Below are positions 24,133 through 36,458 of a stretch of 64,000 nucleotides of DNA, piece by piece (position 1 is the stretch's first letter; every line of letters starts with the position of its first letter). Source of the stretch: Blastomyces gilchristii SLH14081. Its lineage: Eukaryota; Ascomycota; Eurotiomycetes; Onygenales; Ajellomycetaceae. The position numbers were made by a program, and so were the translations under genes. The stretch is taken from NCBI RefSeq assembly GCF_000003855.2, contig NW_003101680.1:5934613-5998612 (forward strand), in the 5' to 3' direction. Under the pieces are notes generated by a model. The model made no database searches. It worked only from the letters and a program-made list of their open reading frames with translations, and was not told the origin of the DNA.

Positions 24133-24675
24133 TGTCACACCTCTGACCGCGTCAAGACTCTGTTACAGTTTCACACAGCTCATCACTTCTCTGTGAATGA
24201 TTTCATTCATTCTGCAGGCTGTTTAAACTGGTTTTCAATCACTCTATGACATCATTCAAATATATTATAGAAAGATCTGATTACTAAATATAAAAACCTC
24301 ACTTCTATATAAGATCAGCAGATTACTCTTTTATAATAGTGAGATGCTACTAAGATATCACTCTGACTATTCTCACTCATGAAATGAGAGAAGAGTATTC
24401 ACTCATTATCTATATAGAATAGCTAGATACTGACTTCTCATCAAAGAAGTTAGTGATTCATTTTCTTCTACTAAAATATATATAAGAGTTACTGTGTTTC
24501 TCATACAATCTTGTTAGTATACTAAGTATCATATCTGTGATATTCTCACAATAACTCTGTAGCTCATAAACTCACTATTTAAGCAAGATAGTCAAGCTCA
24601 CTTATACAGCTTCTTAAACAATCATCTCTATATAATACTGTCAACTAGTCATCACTTCAGTTTTATTATATTACA
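24133..24675 (+). repeat. G2 5' LTR (543 bp)
   Basis: Begins TGTCACACCTCTGACCGCG and ends TATTATATTACA. The partner starts TATCATATCTCTGACTATG, and every difference in this stretch is a transition. The first 25 bp still carry CpG sites in this copy. Confidence 0.93.
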
Positions 24676-24807
24676 ATTCAAATCACTCAATCTGATTACA
24701 AGTTTGAATCAGTCAAGCTCTATTAACAGACTGATATAGTCTTATACACTCATGCTGAGATCAACCTGATCTCATTATCTGATGAAAACTTCACATCATT
24801 CTCTAGA

Positions 24808-27800
24808 GTGTATACATCTCTATGTCAGCAGAAGTCTGAGATTTCTGAACTCACTGTATACTTTAATATGAGCTCTTCAATCAGTCTGTCACTGCTGTGG
24901 CCTCTACACATCTACATCTATTATGAAGATAGAGAGATTAAGATCAGAGATTTTCTGAGTTATAAGAGAAATATATTATCTGAATTTCACAACTTTATCT
25001 GTATTCTTGAATGAAAATTCTGTCTTAGTCTAAGCCAGTTTAGTACTTATAAGATATAAGTAATATACACTGTCAATCTTCTTGAAGACATTTCTGCAAC
25101 TACTTAAGCTATTAAGAAGATTGAGCTTGAGTGTACTAATACTGCTATGACTTGAGAAGAATTCAAAGACTTTCTACTGAATCAGATTAAAGATCACTAT
25201 AATTGTAACTTCACAGTGATATAGTATTTCAACTTATTACATTAATAAGATAATAAGAATTCTTCTGATTTCAATACAAGATTTTAAGAATATTAAGAGA
25301 AATTAGCTGATGATTTGAATCAATTAAAAACACAGCTTTATCTCATGAAGCTGACTCACAAGGTGTGAATAATAATATCACAGTATCAGAGTTCATCAAT
25401 CAATTGCACTGAGCTTGTTAACTTGACTTTTTAGATTTATTTGAATAATCAATACTCTGAGAAAAAGATTAACAAGATCTCTTCTAAGTAATTAATATCA
25501 GAATCTAAACAGTATTATAACAGCTTCAGTGCAGAGAAAGTAAAGAAGAATTCTAAGTATTCTGATTCTTCACTCACTGTAAAGAAATGTTAAAAAAGAT
25601 TTGATAAAGATCTCTATTTTAACTGCAGAGCTGATAATTACTATACTAGTGATTATAAGAAGTGAATGAAGAGAAGAAACTGAGATAATATCTTCTTAAA
25701 GTTAACTTCGCTTCTGAAAAATATATTCATGAAAGATAAAGAAGAGAAAGTAATAAAGAATTAATAATTCTTATATCTTCAAGTTCATATTATAATTACA
25801 ATGAATACTCTGAATGAGTAGATATCAGTGAGATGCCTACTTAACTTCAGAATAGATACTAACTTCATATTCTATTTTTTTTTTCTAATAAAGAGTTAAA
25901 AGAAGATAGACTCATCAGATTATGTGAAATTTACTGATGAAATAAAATACTATTATTTTGACATAATTCAAGTAAAGTGTGTAATCACAGACTTAGAAGA
26001 ACTCTTCAAGAAGAGTAGTCTGCTTCTTCACACAGGTAATATCATAGATAAGAACATCATTCTAGATCTCTTATAATTGAGAGAAAATAATTCTCTCATT
26101 GACTGAGTCACTCAGACATGATAATATCATCTCACTGATGAAGAGACAGTAATAGAGAAATCTGAAGAGTTTCATCAGAAGAATCTTGAGAAAAGAATAG
26201 AGTTAATATACTATGTAGCAGAAGACTGAGACTTAAGAATAGATGAAGAAGTTATTATTCTCACTGCAAGATTATTAGCAATATTCATCATTGAAGATGA
26301 ATAAATATGATATCTCTTTACAGATTATAAGAATGTCTTTTCAGAAAGAAAAGCAGTGAAGTTTTCTGACATCAAGATATAATATAAGATTCATCTTAAA
26401 GATGATATAACAGCACTGTACAGATCTCTTTATAACTTGTCTGTAGAGAAATTAAATGTTCTGCACAAATATCTTGAGAAAGTGCAATTAAAGAACTGAA
26501 TACACTTATTAAAGAGTCTGGCAGAAACACTCATACTCTTTGTACTCAAGAAGAACAGTTGGCTACATCTATGCATAGACTACAAAGATCTTAATAAGAT
26601 GATAGTTAAGAATTACTATTCACCATCCATAATTAATGAGATGATTGATTAATTATCTAGAGCAAAGATGTTCTCAAAGATTGATATACAGAATATCTAT
26701 CATAGAATCAGAGTTAATAAAGATGATATTTAAAAAACAGCTTTTTATATCAAGTACAGCAATTTTAAATATCTTGTTTTATCTTTTAATCTTTGTAATA
26801 CTTCAGTCATCTTTGAGATCTATATAAATGAGACACTGCAGAGGCTTGTCAACATCTTCTGTATAATATACTTAAACAACATTCTAATCTTCTTGAAAAT
26901 GAAGAAAGAACATGATACTCATGTTCAAGAAGTATTGAGTCACTTGAGACAGTATCAACTTTATACAAACACTAAAAAATGCTTATTCTACATGTAGAAG
27001 ATTGATTTTGTAGATTATATTATTAAGATTAATGATATTTTAATGAACAGAAGCTGAGTCTCTGTCACTGAGAACTGGCCAGCACTGCAGACATACTGTG
27101 AGATACAGATGTTTCTAGAATTTACAAATTTCTACAGATAATTCATCTATGCATATTCACAGATTACTGCTCTTCTTACAGATGGGTTAAAGAGAAGTCT
27201 TAAAGATAGAAAAACAGAATCATTTATTCTCACTCAAGATATTATGTGAGTATTTGCAGAACTGAAACAAGCTTTTGCAGATGTCACAATACTGAATCAC
27301 TTTAATTCTAACTTACTCAGTCAGTATGAGACTGATGCATCTGAGAATGAAATCTGTGAAATCTTTTCACAGTTGACACTGAAGATCTTTCAATATTGAA
27401 AGAATTCGAGAATAATAATCTCTGAGAATATAGATAATGAAATGTCTGTAAGAGAAGACTTTTTTACAGAGTCTATAAGACACTATAAATGAAGATCAGT
27501 GATCTTCTTCTTCAAGAAGTTATCACTCATACAGAGAAGATATAATACTTATAATCAAGAGATGTTAGTAATTATCAAATTCTTTAAGATCTGATAATAT
27601 TATCATCAGAATAGTAAGTACTCAGTACAAGTTCTCACTGATTATTCAAATCTATATTACTTCTTGACAACAAATAGCTTGACAGAACATCAAGTCAGGT
27701 GACTAAAGCTGCTTTCAGAGTATAATTTCTATATTTAATACTATTCAGATCAGTTTAACTCTGCTGACATACTATTTAAATAGTCTGATTACAATATCAT

Positions 27801-29600
27801 TGATGAGAAGAAGACTTTTATAAAAGAATCTCTGTCATCACTGCAGAAGAAGCTGACTGCAGAGAGTTAAGATTCTCTGAAGCTCAGAAACAGCACTGAT
27901 AAGACAGCTGTGTGATTCAGTATATAAGATGAAAGACAACCTGAGTTCTCACAGAAGACTAACACTGAAGATTATAAGCATCTTATGTTATATCTTACTA
28001 TTATTGAAGTAGTAAAGAACAAAATAGTATACAATCTTTTAACTTAACTACTTTTAGAATTTATTAATAAGTTACAGAAGAGAGATATCTCTACTACAGC
28101 TTAAATTCAGAAGTTGAAGAAGAAAGAATTCAGTTTAAACTTGAAAGAGACAGACTCTGAGTGAGATAATACTGCTAAGAAATCAAGTCACTGATAACTA
28201 GAAGAATGTGAACTTCTACTGCTGAATAATTCAGTCTTTATTTCTCATAGCAGAACAGTGCATCAGAAGTTATTGAAAATTCATTATAATAATTCTTATA
28301 CAGAGCATCTCAGATTAGAGAAGACTGAGAAGTTTTTAAAATGTAAATATATTTAAAACAAGCTTTAGACAGATATCAAAGAGTATATTAAGACTTATAA
28401 TATCTGTCAAAGAATAAAGATTTCACAGTATAAGTAATATAGTAAGTTGATATCACTGCCTGTTTCAAAGAGCTTATAGCAGATTCTATCAATGAATTTC
28501 ATAGTTGATCTACTGAAGTCAACAAGAGTCAAAGAATATAACTCCTTTTTAATCATTATTAACTGTTTTATAAAGATGATAAAATATATCTCTACTTATA
28601 AAAAAATTAAAGTCTCTGAATTAACTGACATGTTTTTAGATATTATTATTCATAGTCACAGTATTCTGAAATCATTGAAAACAGATCAAGAAGTTCTTTT
28701 TATTAGCAAATACTGATCAGCTTTTTACTATCATATTATAATAAGATGTCTTCTCAGCACTGTATTTCATTCACAGACAGATAGTCAGACTGAACATCAG
28801 AATCAGATATTAGAATAGCATCTTCAAGTGTTCTATTCATATTATTAGAATAATTAGCTTAAACATCTTCTGATCACTGAATTTATATAGAATAATACAC
28901 AGAATACAATCTTAAAAGTATCTTCTTTTTATACTTATTATAAATATAATTCTTCATTACTCAGTGACATCACAGATGACATTTCAAAGAGAGAAATAGA
29001 CAGTCAGAATATTGAACAGATACAGAGAACAGAGTATTTCTCAGTATTAGAAGTAAAAGCAAGATTGACACTTTTGAATAAAATTCATAAAAAGGTGATA
29101 AATCGCATTAACTGCACTCAGAAGCAGTAGACAGAATATTATAATTAAAAACATCTGTTAATGAAGTTCTTAATAGAGAATCAAGTACTACTTTCAGTAA
29201 AGAATATCAAGATAATTAGACTGTGTAAGAAGCTCAGTGAGTAGTGACTAGAATCTTTTTCAGTAATAAGAGTGATGAGTAAACAGATATATAAGTTAAA
29301 ATTACTCTCAGAATTGAAATCAATTCATTCTGTTTTTCACATTTTCTATTAAAAGCTCTGTAAGCAATATCTTGAGATGAAGCTGTCTTAGCTGAACAAC
29401 ATCAAGATTAAGAGTGATATTAAATATCTTATGAAGAAAATATTGAATAAGTAAATATAATATAGCAAGCTTCAATACCTTGCTAAATAAGAAGATTATT
29501 CATTATCAAAGAATTTGTGAAAATCACTTAAGTATTTGAAAAATGCTGAGAAAGAGATTGCAAGCTATAAGACAGCTAGTAGAGATTATCTTATTACATA
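24808..29600 (+). pseudogene. G2 gag-pol remnant with chromodomain
   Basis: Gag spans about 24808-25760, with a knuckle at 25615-25656 where the first Cys, the His and the last Cys are all Tyr (only one Cys left). RT is near 26430-27050: FSKIDIQN, YLVLSFNLCN and a YLNN in place of YLDD. RNase H is near 27320-27780. Integrase is near 28230-29000; a 74-codon open stretch at 28492-28716 covers part of the catalytic core (MNFIVDLLKS, SLKTDQEVLF). The chromodomain near 29450-29580 reads KLQYLAK, stop for Trp, EDYS and later LKNAEKEI. Numerous TGA stops sit at expected Trp or Arg codons. Confidence 0.88.
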
Positions 29601-29930
29601 TCAGAAATATTGAGTAAGAAATACTACTTACAACTTATCATTTTTCTCAAAGAGTTTTTTAAAGATGATCTCACAGTAAAAAGTTAATATCTTATAAACT
29701 CTGTAGCACTCTTCTTCTATTTTCTCTCAAAGAGTTTTTAAAAGTTTAATAGAACTACACAAGTGTAAAATTTCAGAATCAGTTAATAAGAAAAGAAAGA
29801 GATATTTGAAATTAATAAAGATTGATATTATTAACTAACAGACTGCTGCTATTCTAATAAAGCTGCAGTCTGCAGAAAAAGTAAAAAGAGAGAACTTTAG
29901 AATCTACTTATCAACAATTATACTCTCATT
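29601..29930 (+). other. G2 sequence downstream of pol, first part
   Basis: AT-rich sequence between the chromodomain and the nested insert. A Lys/Ser-rich frame can be followed for about 100 codons with a few stops, so it may be the C-terminal tail of the polyprotein or a separate decayed ORF. It continues after the insert at 34966. Confidence 0.5.
29916..29930. repeat. 15-bp target-site duplication of the chimeric insert (left copy)
   Basis: AATTATACTCTCATT is repeated without a mismatch at 34951-34965. The length is typical of target-primed reverse transcription and shows that everything between the two copies arrived as one insertion. Confidence 0.93.
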
Positions 29931-30013
29931 GCCAGCGTGGCTCAGTTGATAAGACTGGTAACCAAGGCCGCACACATTAGAGATGCGTGGGTTTGAATCT
30001 CACTGCTGACACC
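29931..30013 (+). ncRNA. tRNA-like head with Pol III A and B boxes
   Basis: GCCAGCG (29931-29937) pairs with TGCTGAC (30004-30010), with one C-A mismatch and one G-T pair, as an acceptor stem. GTGGG (29987-29991) pairs with CTCAC (29999-30003) around a seven-base loop TTTGAAT, giving a T arm directly next to the acceptor stem. The A box TGGCTCAGTTGA and B box GGTTTGAATCT each lie within one or two changes of consensus. The anticodon arm does not fold, so this is a tRNA-derived Pol III promoter and not a working tRNA gene. Confidence 0.8.
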
Positions 30014-30678
30014 TGTCACTTCTTACCCATGAAAGCCTTCATGTAATAGAGGCTGAGCCTAATTAGTAAGACTTGATGCAGGGTAGAACTCTCTACTGCA
30101 AGCCAAGTCACTAGTTAAGTAAGATTCTGTGAACACTCATCAGGGCTGGTATAGAATGTCAATATCTCACTATTCTACTATACACCTGTCAAGGTTCTAA
30201 CAATATAGAGTCAAGCCTAATGTAGTGATTATACACTACTTAAGTGAGTCTCTAACTAGGGCTGTCATCAGAGCCTAGCTCCCTCTTAAATACAGGGAAT
30301 AATTTTGAAAATCATCTGACTAGCAGGCCTAGATGCGCATCTAGGCCCTAGGCAGAGCACTCTGATAGGCTAGAGCCTGCAAGCTCACTGTCAAGCCCTA
30401 ATACTGGCAGAGAGAACTGCAGTCATCAAGCCTATGATTAGTCTCTAACATGAGGCGAGGCTACAACAGCTGATTGATAGGCCTATGAGCATCTAATGAG
30501 GCTGAGATCAGCAACCGGAAGCTTGGTGTGTACACCACCAAGTGGGCGGTGGCAGCCACTAACTAACATCTCTGGAAATTAGTGACTGGCCTGAGAGGAC
30601 AGACACAGTGGTCAGTTAATTATAGAGGATTAAATGTAATTAGCTTAAGATGCATCCTGCGGTGGCTAGCGCCCGTAG
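30014..30678 (+). mobile_element. SINE-like body of the chimera, unmutated
   Basis: GC-balanced, with normal CC and GG content, in sharp contrast to both neighbours. It has no long ORF. It contains a perfect 22-bp palindrome at 30326-30347 (arms GGCCTAGATGC and GCATCTAGGCC), a GTAGTG/CACTAC hairpin near 30220, and a CTTGGTG/CACCAAG hairpin near 30521-30542. It ends at GCGCCCGTAG, where LINE ORF2 sequence starts. About 750 bp with a tRNA head is a size known for some fungal SINEs. Confidence 0.65.
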
Positions 30679-33600
30679 TCACATTTATTCAAAACAATGT
30701 GAATAGAAACTCAAATTACATTTATTCTTGTCTTCAGATTGCATTTGAATAAAAAGTTAACTTTGTACTTCTCCAAGAATTAAACTTTGATACTGAGCAA
30801 AAGTATATCATTTCTCATTCAAGCTATTACTGCTTTCTTTCTGAAAAATCTGAGATAAAATCAAGAGTAGCAATCTATAGAAGAAAAAGATCAAGATATT
30901 AATTTAATCTGAGATTTGATATCATATCTGACTCTGATATTCTAGTGAGTGACATTATAGAGAAAGATAATGAGTTTAATACTATTTAACTTATAAATAT
31001 CTGTAATGAAAAATCATTGAAAGAAAACAATAATATCTGAATAATTGACAGAGAATTTTTGAATATAACTCTCTTAAAAAACTCTATAATTGTAGAAGAC
31101 TTCAATGCATATCATTTCTGATGAAACTCAGAGTGCACAAGAGCAGTAAGAGCAGATAAACTGATTGAATAAACTTTTGAGTATTTAATAGATTTAGTTA
31201 ACAAGTCTGATCAATAAACATTCTTTAGAAAAGACATGAAATAGAAATCTATTATAAATCTAACTGTCATGATATAAAATCTAATTAAAAAAAGACTTAT
31301 AAACTGATTTATTAATTCAAATGAAACTGCAGAATTGAGTTATGAGATCATTCAATTTGATATTAAACTGAGTGAAAAATAAAGAAGTTAAAATTCTCTT
31401 CTCTCTAATCAGTATAACTTTGAAAAAGCTGATTGAAAAGCAGTTAAAGAAAGAGTAAAATAGATGAAATCTGAAAGACAGAGTGAGCTCTATTGAAATG
31501 AAAGTCAAGATATCTTAAATGAAATACTTAAGAATAGAGTAAAGCTGATTACATCTATTCTCTTAATAAGTATTGAAGAAAATATTTCAAAGAAAAAGTC
31601 TTCTGAGTATTTCAAATCTTGATGAAATGAGAATATCACTTCTAAAAGAAAGTAATTACTCACTACTAAGAGAGATTGAAAGAATAACTTAATATCTGAT
31701 GAAGAGTTCAAAGCTATTCAAAATGAATATTTTTCAGATATTAAAAAAGTCAAAACAGATTACTGGAACAAATTTCTTGAAGAAGTATAAGAAAAAGAAG
31801 TTTTTAAAGTCTTTAACTATACTAAAACAGGAAGTGTAGCAAAGCTTTCAACCTTAGAATATGAATTTTAGAATGAATTATATACAGCAAACTCTTTTGA
31901 GAAAAAATATCAAGCTTTTATAAGAATTCTCTTTCAAAACTCATCACATTTAGAAGAGAAGAATATGTCATTTCATGAATATATTGATGAAAATAACTGA
32001 GAATGATCTGAGCTTACATATGATGAACTAGAGTTAGCAATATTCTCAAGTTCAATTAAAACTGCTGCAGGACCTGATTCAATTAATCACTCAATTATTC
32101 AAAACATATATTCCTACTTGAAGAATGAATATTTTGAGCTCTTTTTCAATCTCTTAAAAAATGATTATTATTCTGAATGCTGGAGAGAAGCTACTGAAGT
32201 AATCCTTACAAAATCTAATAGAAAAGCTTCAATTTCTAAGTTATATAGAGTAATATCTCTGTTGAACTGTTTGAGAAAAATTCTAGAAAAGAAAATAGCT
32301 ACTAGATTATCTTTTATAAGCTCTATTAGTGATTCTCTTCTATTTAATGAATAAATGAGAGATAGAAAATAATGTTCTGTAATTGATACTGTTCTCTCAG
32401 TTATTCATGATATTTAAGTAGCAAAGTATGAAGACCTGGTCTCAACTGCAGTTTTTATTGATATAAAAGATGTATTTGATTATGTTTTAAAGTCTAAGAT
32501 GATTCAAACTTTGAAGATGTTAAAACTGTCACTTTCTCTAATAAAATAAATCAATTGTTTCATATTTAACAGAATTATATAACTATTCTTTGATGGAAGA
32601 AAATAAGATAAAACTGAGATAAAAATAGAAGTATTATAAGAATCTTCAATCTCATCTGTTTTATTTGCAATATACACTGCATATCTATTCAAGAATAGAG
32701 AGATGAAATTAGTGAGATCTTCAAGTTATATAGATGATATTGATCTACTCTACAGTTCAAAGACAATCAAAGAGAATTTAGAAGTAATTGAGAAAGCAGT
32801 AAAGAGAATCTTTATTAGAGCAGATATCAATCTAATTCAATTTGATATGAATAAAACTGAGCTAATTCACTTTTTTCTCAGATTTAATGAGAAAGAACTA
32901 AGTCTAACTCTTTTGAATAAAGTGATTAAACCCAGTTTGAATGTTAAATAATTAGAAGTATGATTAAACTCCAAGTTGAATTTTAAATATTATATTCAAC
33001 AAAGAACTGTCAAGACAGAAAGACTATTAAATAACATTATCAGACTATCAAATACAGAGAGAGATGTATTCTGTCAGACTATGAGATAGTTATATATAGC
33101 CTGTATTATCTCAGTAGCTGATTATGAAGTTCAAGTTTAATAGAATAATCAAGAAAATTTCACTGAACTCTTTCAAAGTCTGTAAAACAGAGCTTTGAGA
33201 AGAATTCTGAGAGCATTCAAATCATCTTCTATTAAAGCAATGAAAATTGAAGGTTCAATTTCTTCTTCTGCTATTAGATTTGAAAAGGCCTGTATAAACT
33301 ATACTCTGAGAGTTATAAAGATGAGCTTAAATTATATAATCAGAGAAAGAGTCTCTTCTTCATTTTCATCAATTAACTCTGAAAATGAACTGGATTGAAA
33401 TAGATTTCTTGATTGAAATGAAAATAATTCTTTAAAGAAAATGTCTTCTCAACTGTATAAACTATACTCACTGATTAAAAATCAATTTTCTTCTTTAAAT
33501 ATTGAAAAGTTGATCATGAGAAGTTATCTCTCTGAAGAGAAAAGCTTGAATCTCTTATAGACTTATAAATAAGTGAACTATCTAAAGAGAAAGAATATGA

Positions 33601-34950
33601 ACAGTATTTGAAGAGAATTTCTACAATCAATATAAAAGACTCTATTCTGATTTATTCAGATGACTCAAAAAATGAGAATTTGAATAGATTAGGCAAAGAC
33701 ATTGCTTATACTGAAGATAATATTAATTTTATCTCAGATTTCTGGAATTTAGACTGTAAATCTGAAGTCTTTGATACTGAACTATTTATAATAGTGAAAG
33801 CTTTCAAACTCATTGAAATAAAATCTTATAAAAGAGAAAATGATTTGAAAGAGATATGAATATTCTCTGATAGTCAAGCTGTTTTAAAAAGACTTAGAAA
33901 TAGTCAGATTCATGATGATCAAATGAATCTTGAACTGATTTTAAACTCAGTTTTAAAAATTCAAAAGAGAAGAACATCAAAACTGATAATTCATCTGCAT
34001 TAAGTTCCTGCTCATATGAATATTCACAGCAATGAATTGACTGATTCAGCTGCAAAAAAGGGTTCAGAATTAAGCTGATCTATTCAAAAAACAGTGTCCT
34101 GATCTTTCATAAAGAGAAAGATAAAAGAATCTTGTTTAAATAAGTGAAATAAAAGCTGACAGAAACAAAAGAAGAGCATACATTATTCAAGATTTGAGAT
34201 AAAATCAAAGTGAAAATCTTGTTTAATTAAATATAAAAAGAAAATATTCTCATCTATAATTCAGCTGAAACTAGGACATGGTTATTTCAAATCCTATATA
34301 TAAAGATTTGATGATAGATTTGATTCAACAGAGTGCTCATTCTGCAATGTGAATGAAAATCCTGAGTATATTGTAATGCATTGTGCATTATACAATAGTC
34401 TCAGAGTCAGATTAAAGAAGAAGTATAATTTAAATCAATTAAATATAAGGTTCTTATTCTCAACTGAGACAGGAATTAAATACTTAATAGACTTTCTATC
34501 AGAAACTAAAGTAGCTATAAGAAAATGACTGAATTCAGAAGTATCTGAATATGAAGAGGTGAAAATTGATTAGATATAGTCTGTTAAAACAGCTATACAT
34601 CATCTTTTAATAATTTTATTTTATTATAGTCTCTCTTTACTGTACTTGTTTCCTTCTGTTCTTTTCTCTATCTATTTAATATGTCTATCTTTAAGACTAT
34701 GTTCTCTTTTCTTTTGTCATAATATTTTCAAATAATTTCAAAGTATCAGAAGGTGTTGAAATACTGTAATTTGTAAACAGTTTTTGTATTCTGAGCTGGA
34801 ATTTTCTGATTTTGCATATTTGAAATTGATAAATGTATAATAGTTAACTCTATAGATATAGGAAAAACCCTGAGAACTAAACATTCTCAGGTAGATGTCA
34901 TAGTCTCTGACTGCATACATCTATAATTGAATAATAATAATAATAATAAT
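30679..34950 (+). pseudogene. LINE-D: 5'-truncated LINE body (ORF2 and 3' tail)
   Basis: Begins in the ORF2 5' region (TCACATTTATTCAAAA). Endonuclease motifs are near 31090-31150. The RT palm near 32700-32790 keeps SYIDDID. The RNase H region near 33620-34080 shows SDD, E, SDSQA and VPAH blocks. A C-terminal zinc knuckle lies near 34330-34390, with its His now Tyr. Open segments of 60-83 codons remain (32118-32354, 32703-32951, 33195-33398, 33608-33859), but no frame is continuous. It is the only copy here with the central RT and RNase H region free of a MITE on the plus strand. Confidence 0.87.
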
Positions 34951-34965
34951 AATTATACTCTCATT

Positions 34966-36458
34966 AAACTCATTCTTCATTATTAAAGACTTCAGTATTA
35001 GTATCTTTATCTGCTGAGAAGTTAGTGCTACAGTGCTGTAGAGAAGCATACTACAGAAGAGTATAAGAGATATATAAAATATTAACTTATTAATTTATAA
35101 AGTATCTCAGTTATCTGCTTTAATTGAAGTAAGATTCTCTTCAATCAGTGATTAATCTTTGTAGTATTATCAATAATAGTATCAGCTGATCTCTTCTTAA
35201 GATCAGTTATTCTGAGATGTTTTTTCATCTCAGAGATTCACACTTTCATCTTCTTCTATGAATGAGTAAGAGAAATCTTCTCAGTTTTAACAGAATCTGT
35301 TAATATGTAAAGCTCTGAGACTCTTACTCTGTACTACTTGAGCATCTGAGCTTTTTATCAGAACTGTTACAATACCTTTTTGTAAAGTAGATAATACTTA
35401 CAGAGAGATAAAAGTGATTATTACAGATATAATAGAAATAACAAGAGTGAAAGAAAGAATAGATGTATCAGATCCCTTTGTTCTTCAGCTTCTTAGCATA
35501 GCACAGATAAGTGATGATATCAGTCAGAGACTATATCAGAGTCTCTTCACAGAGAGAAGATAAAGAAACTGCAGAATTCTGCAGACTTAACTTAGTAGTA
35601 TCTCAAGCAGGGCTCAGACATACTACAGAAAAGAAACTATAGATTGAGTTTATCAGAGTTAATATCTTCAGAATCAAGCTCTCTCTGAGATTCTCTTCAA
35701 ATGATCACACAGGGTCATATATCACTGTATTGACTGAGAGAGAGAACAGTGTTATAACAGCAGTAGAGAGAGTAGAAGAAGAATCAGACACTGATAAGTC
35801 AACTGATAGAAGGAACAACATCTCACTGCAAGGCACAGTAACTATCATCACAGCTGCAAGAGAAGTAGAAGAAGAAGAAGAAGATGTAATAATAAGAGCA
35901 GTGCTTTCACAGTCTGTTGACATCACTGTCTTCATCTTCAATCAGGCTTTCTTGATAGTCATGGAGGCTGCAGCTGCATCACAAAGACATTTAATCACTA
36001 GATAGTATCAGAATAAGCCTCTTATTATCTTTCAAGAACAATGTTCTCATACACCCACTACTGTAGATGAAAGAGAGGGGAGAAAAATATATTATAGAGA
36101 GAGAGAATCTTTTTGAAAAATCCGGTCACTACTGTTAACTTTGTCTCTAAAATACATCACTTTTACAGAGAATTTTATACATAGAATGAAATATAATAAG
36201 AGATCTGTAAGTCACTTATTAACTACATTTTTCACATTTCAAATTGATATATAAGAAACTCACTTATCACATGCTTAATTTGAACAGAAGTGAGAAAAGA
36301 AGATCTACACAGTCAGCAGAGAAACTCATCTATTTCTTTATACTATATATAGAATATACACTGTCAAATCAGTTGATAATTATTGCTATATAACAGAGAT
36401 AATTTCTAATCTGATAATCTTGAGAGTATCAGAACTATACTTTTAAAGAGAAGAGTAT
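34966..36458 (+). other. G2 sequence downstream of pol, second part, to the polypurine tract
   Basis: About 1.5 kb between the nested insert and the 3' LTR, AT-rich and hypermutated. A 91-codon open frame at 35730-36005 encodes an acidic, Glu/Val-rich peptide, and an overlapping frame on the other strand is Ser/Thr-rich; neither is recognised. Together with 29601-29930 this gives roughly 1.8 kb after pol, long for a Ty3/gypsy element, and could hold a degenerate extra ORF. The region ends in the polypurine run before 36459. Confidence 0.5.

Larger units (their letters stand above)
29931..34950 (+). mobile_element. Chimeric retroposon: tRNA-headed SINE-like segment fused to a 5'-truncated LINE
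   Basis: One 5020-bp unit between perfect 15-bp duplications. Its first 748 bp (29931-30678) start with a tRNA-like sequence and have no relative elsewhere in the window. From 30679 it follows the LINE ORF2 (compare 42372 in LINE-B) to the LINE 3' end and its TAA-type tail at 34931-34950. Because the same duplication brackets both parts, the join predates or accompanied insertion. Template switching by the LINE reverse transcriptase is the simplest explanation. Confidence 0.88.

Noticed and set aside
29931..30013. A functional tRNA gene
   Set aside because: Acceptor and T arms pair well, but the anticodon arm does not fold, the D stem is imperfect, and the sequence lies at the exact 5' border of a retroposed insert.
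35705..36005. Overlapping acidic and Ser/Thr-rich open frames as genes
   Set aside because: The two strands mirror each other, the composition is low-complexity, and they lie inside the G2 element. Kept only as a note on the post-pol region.
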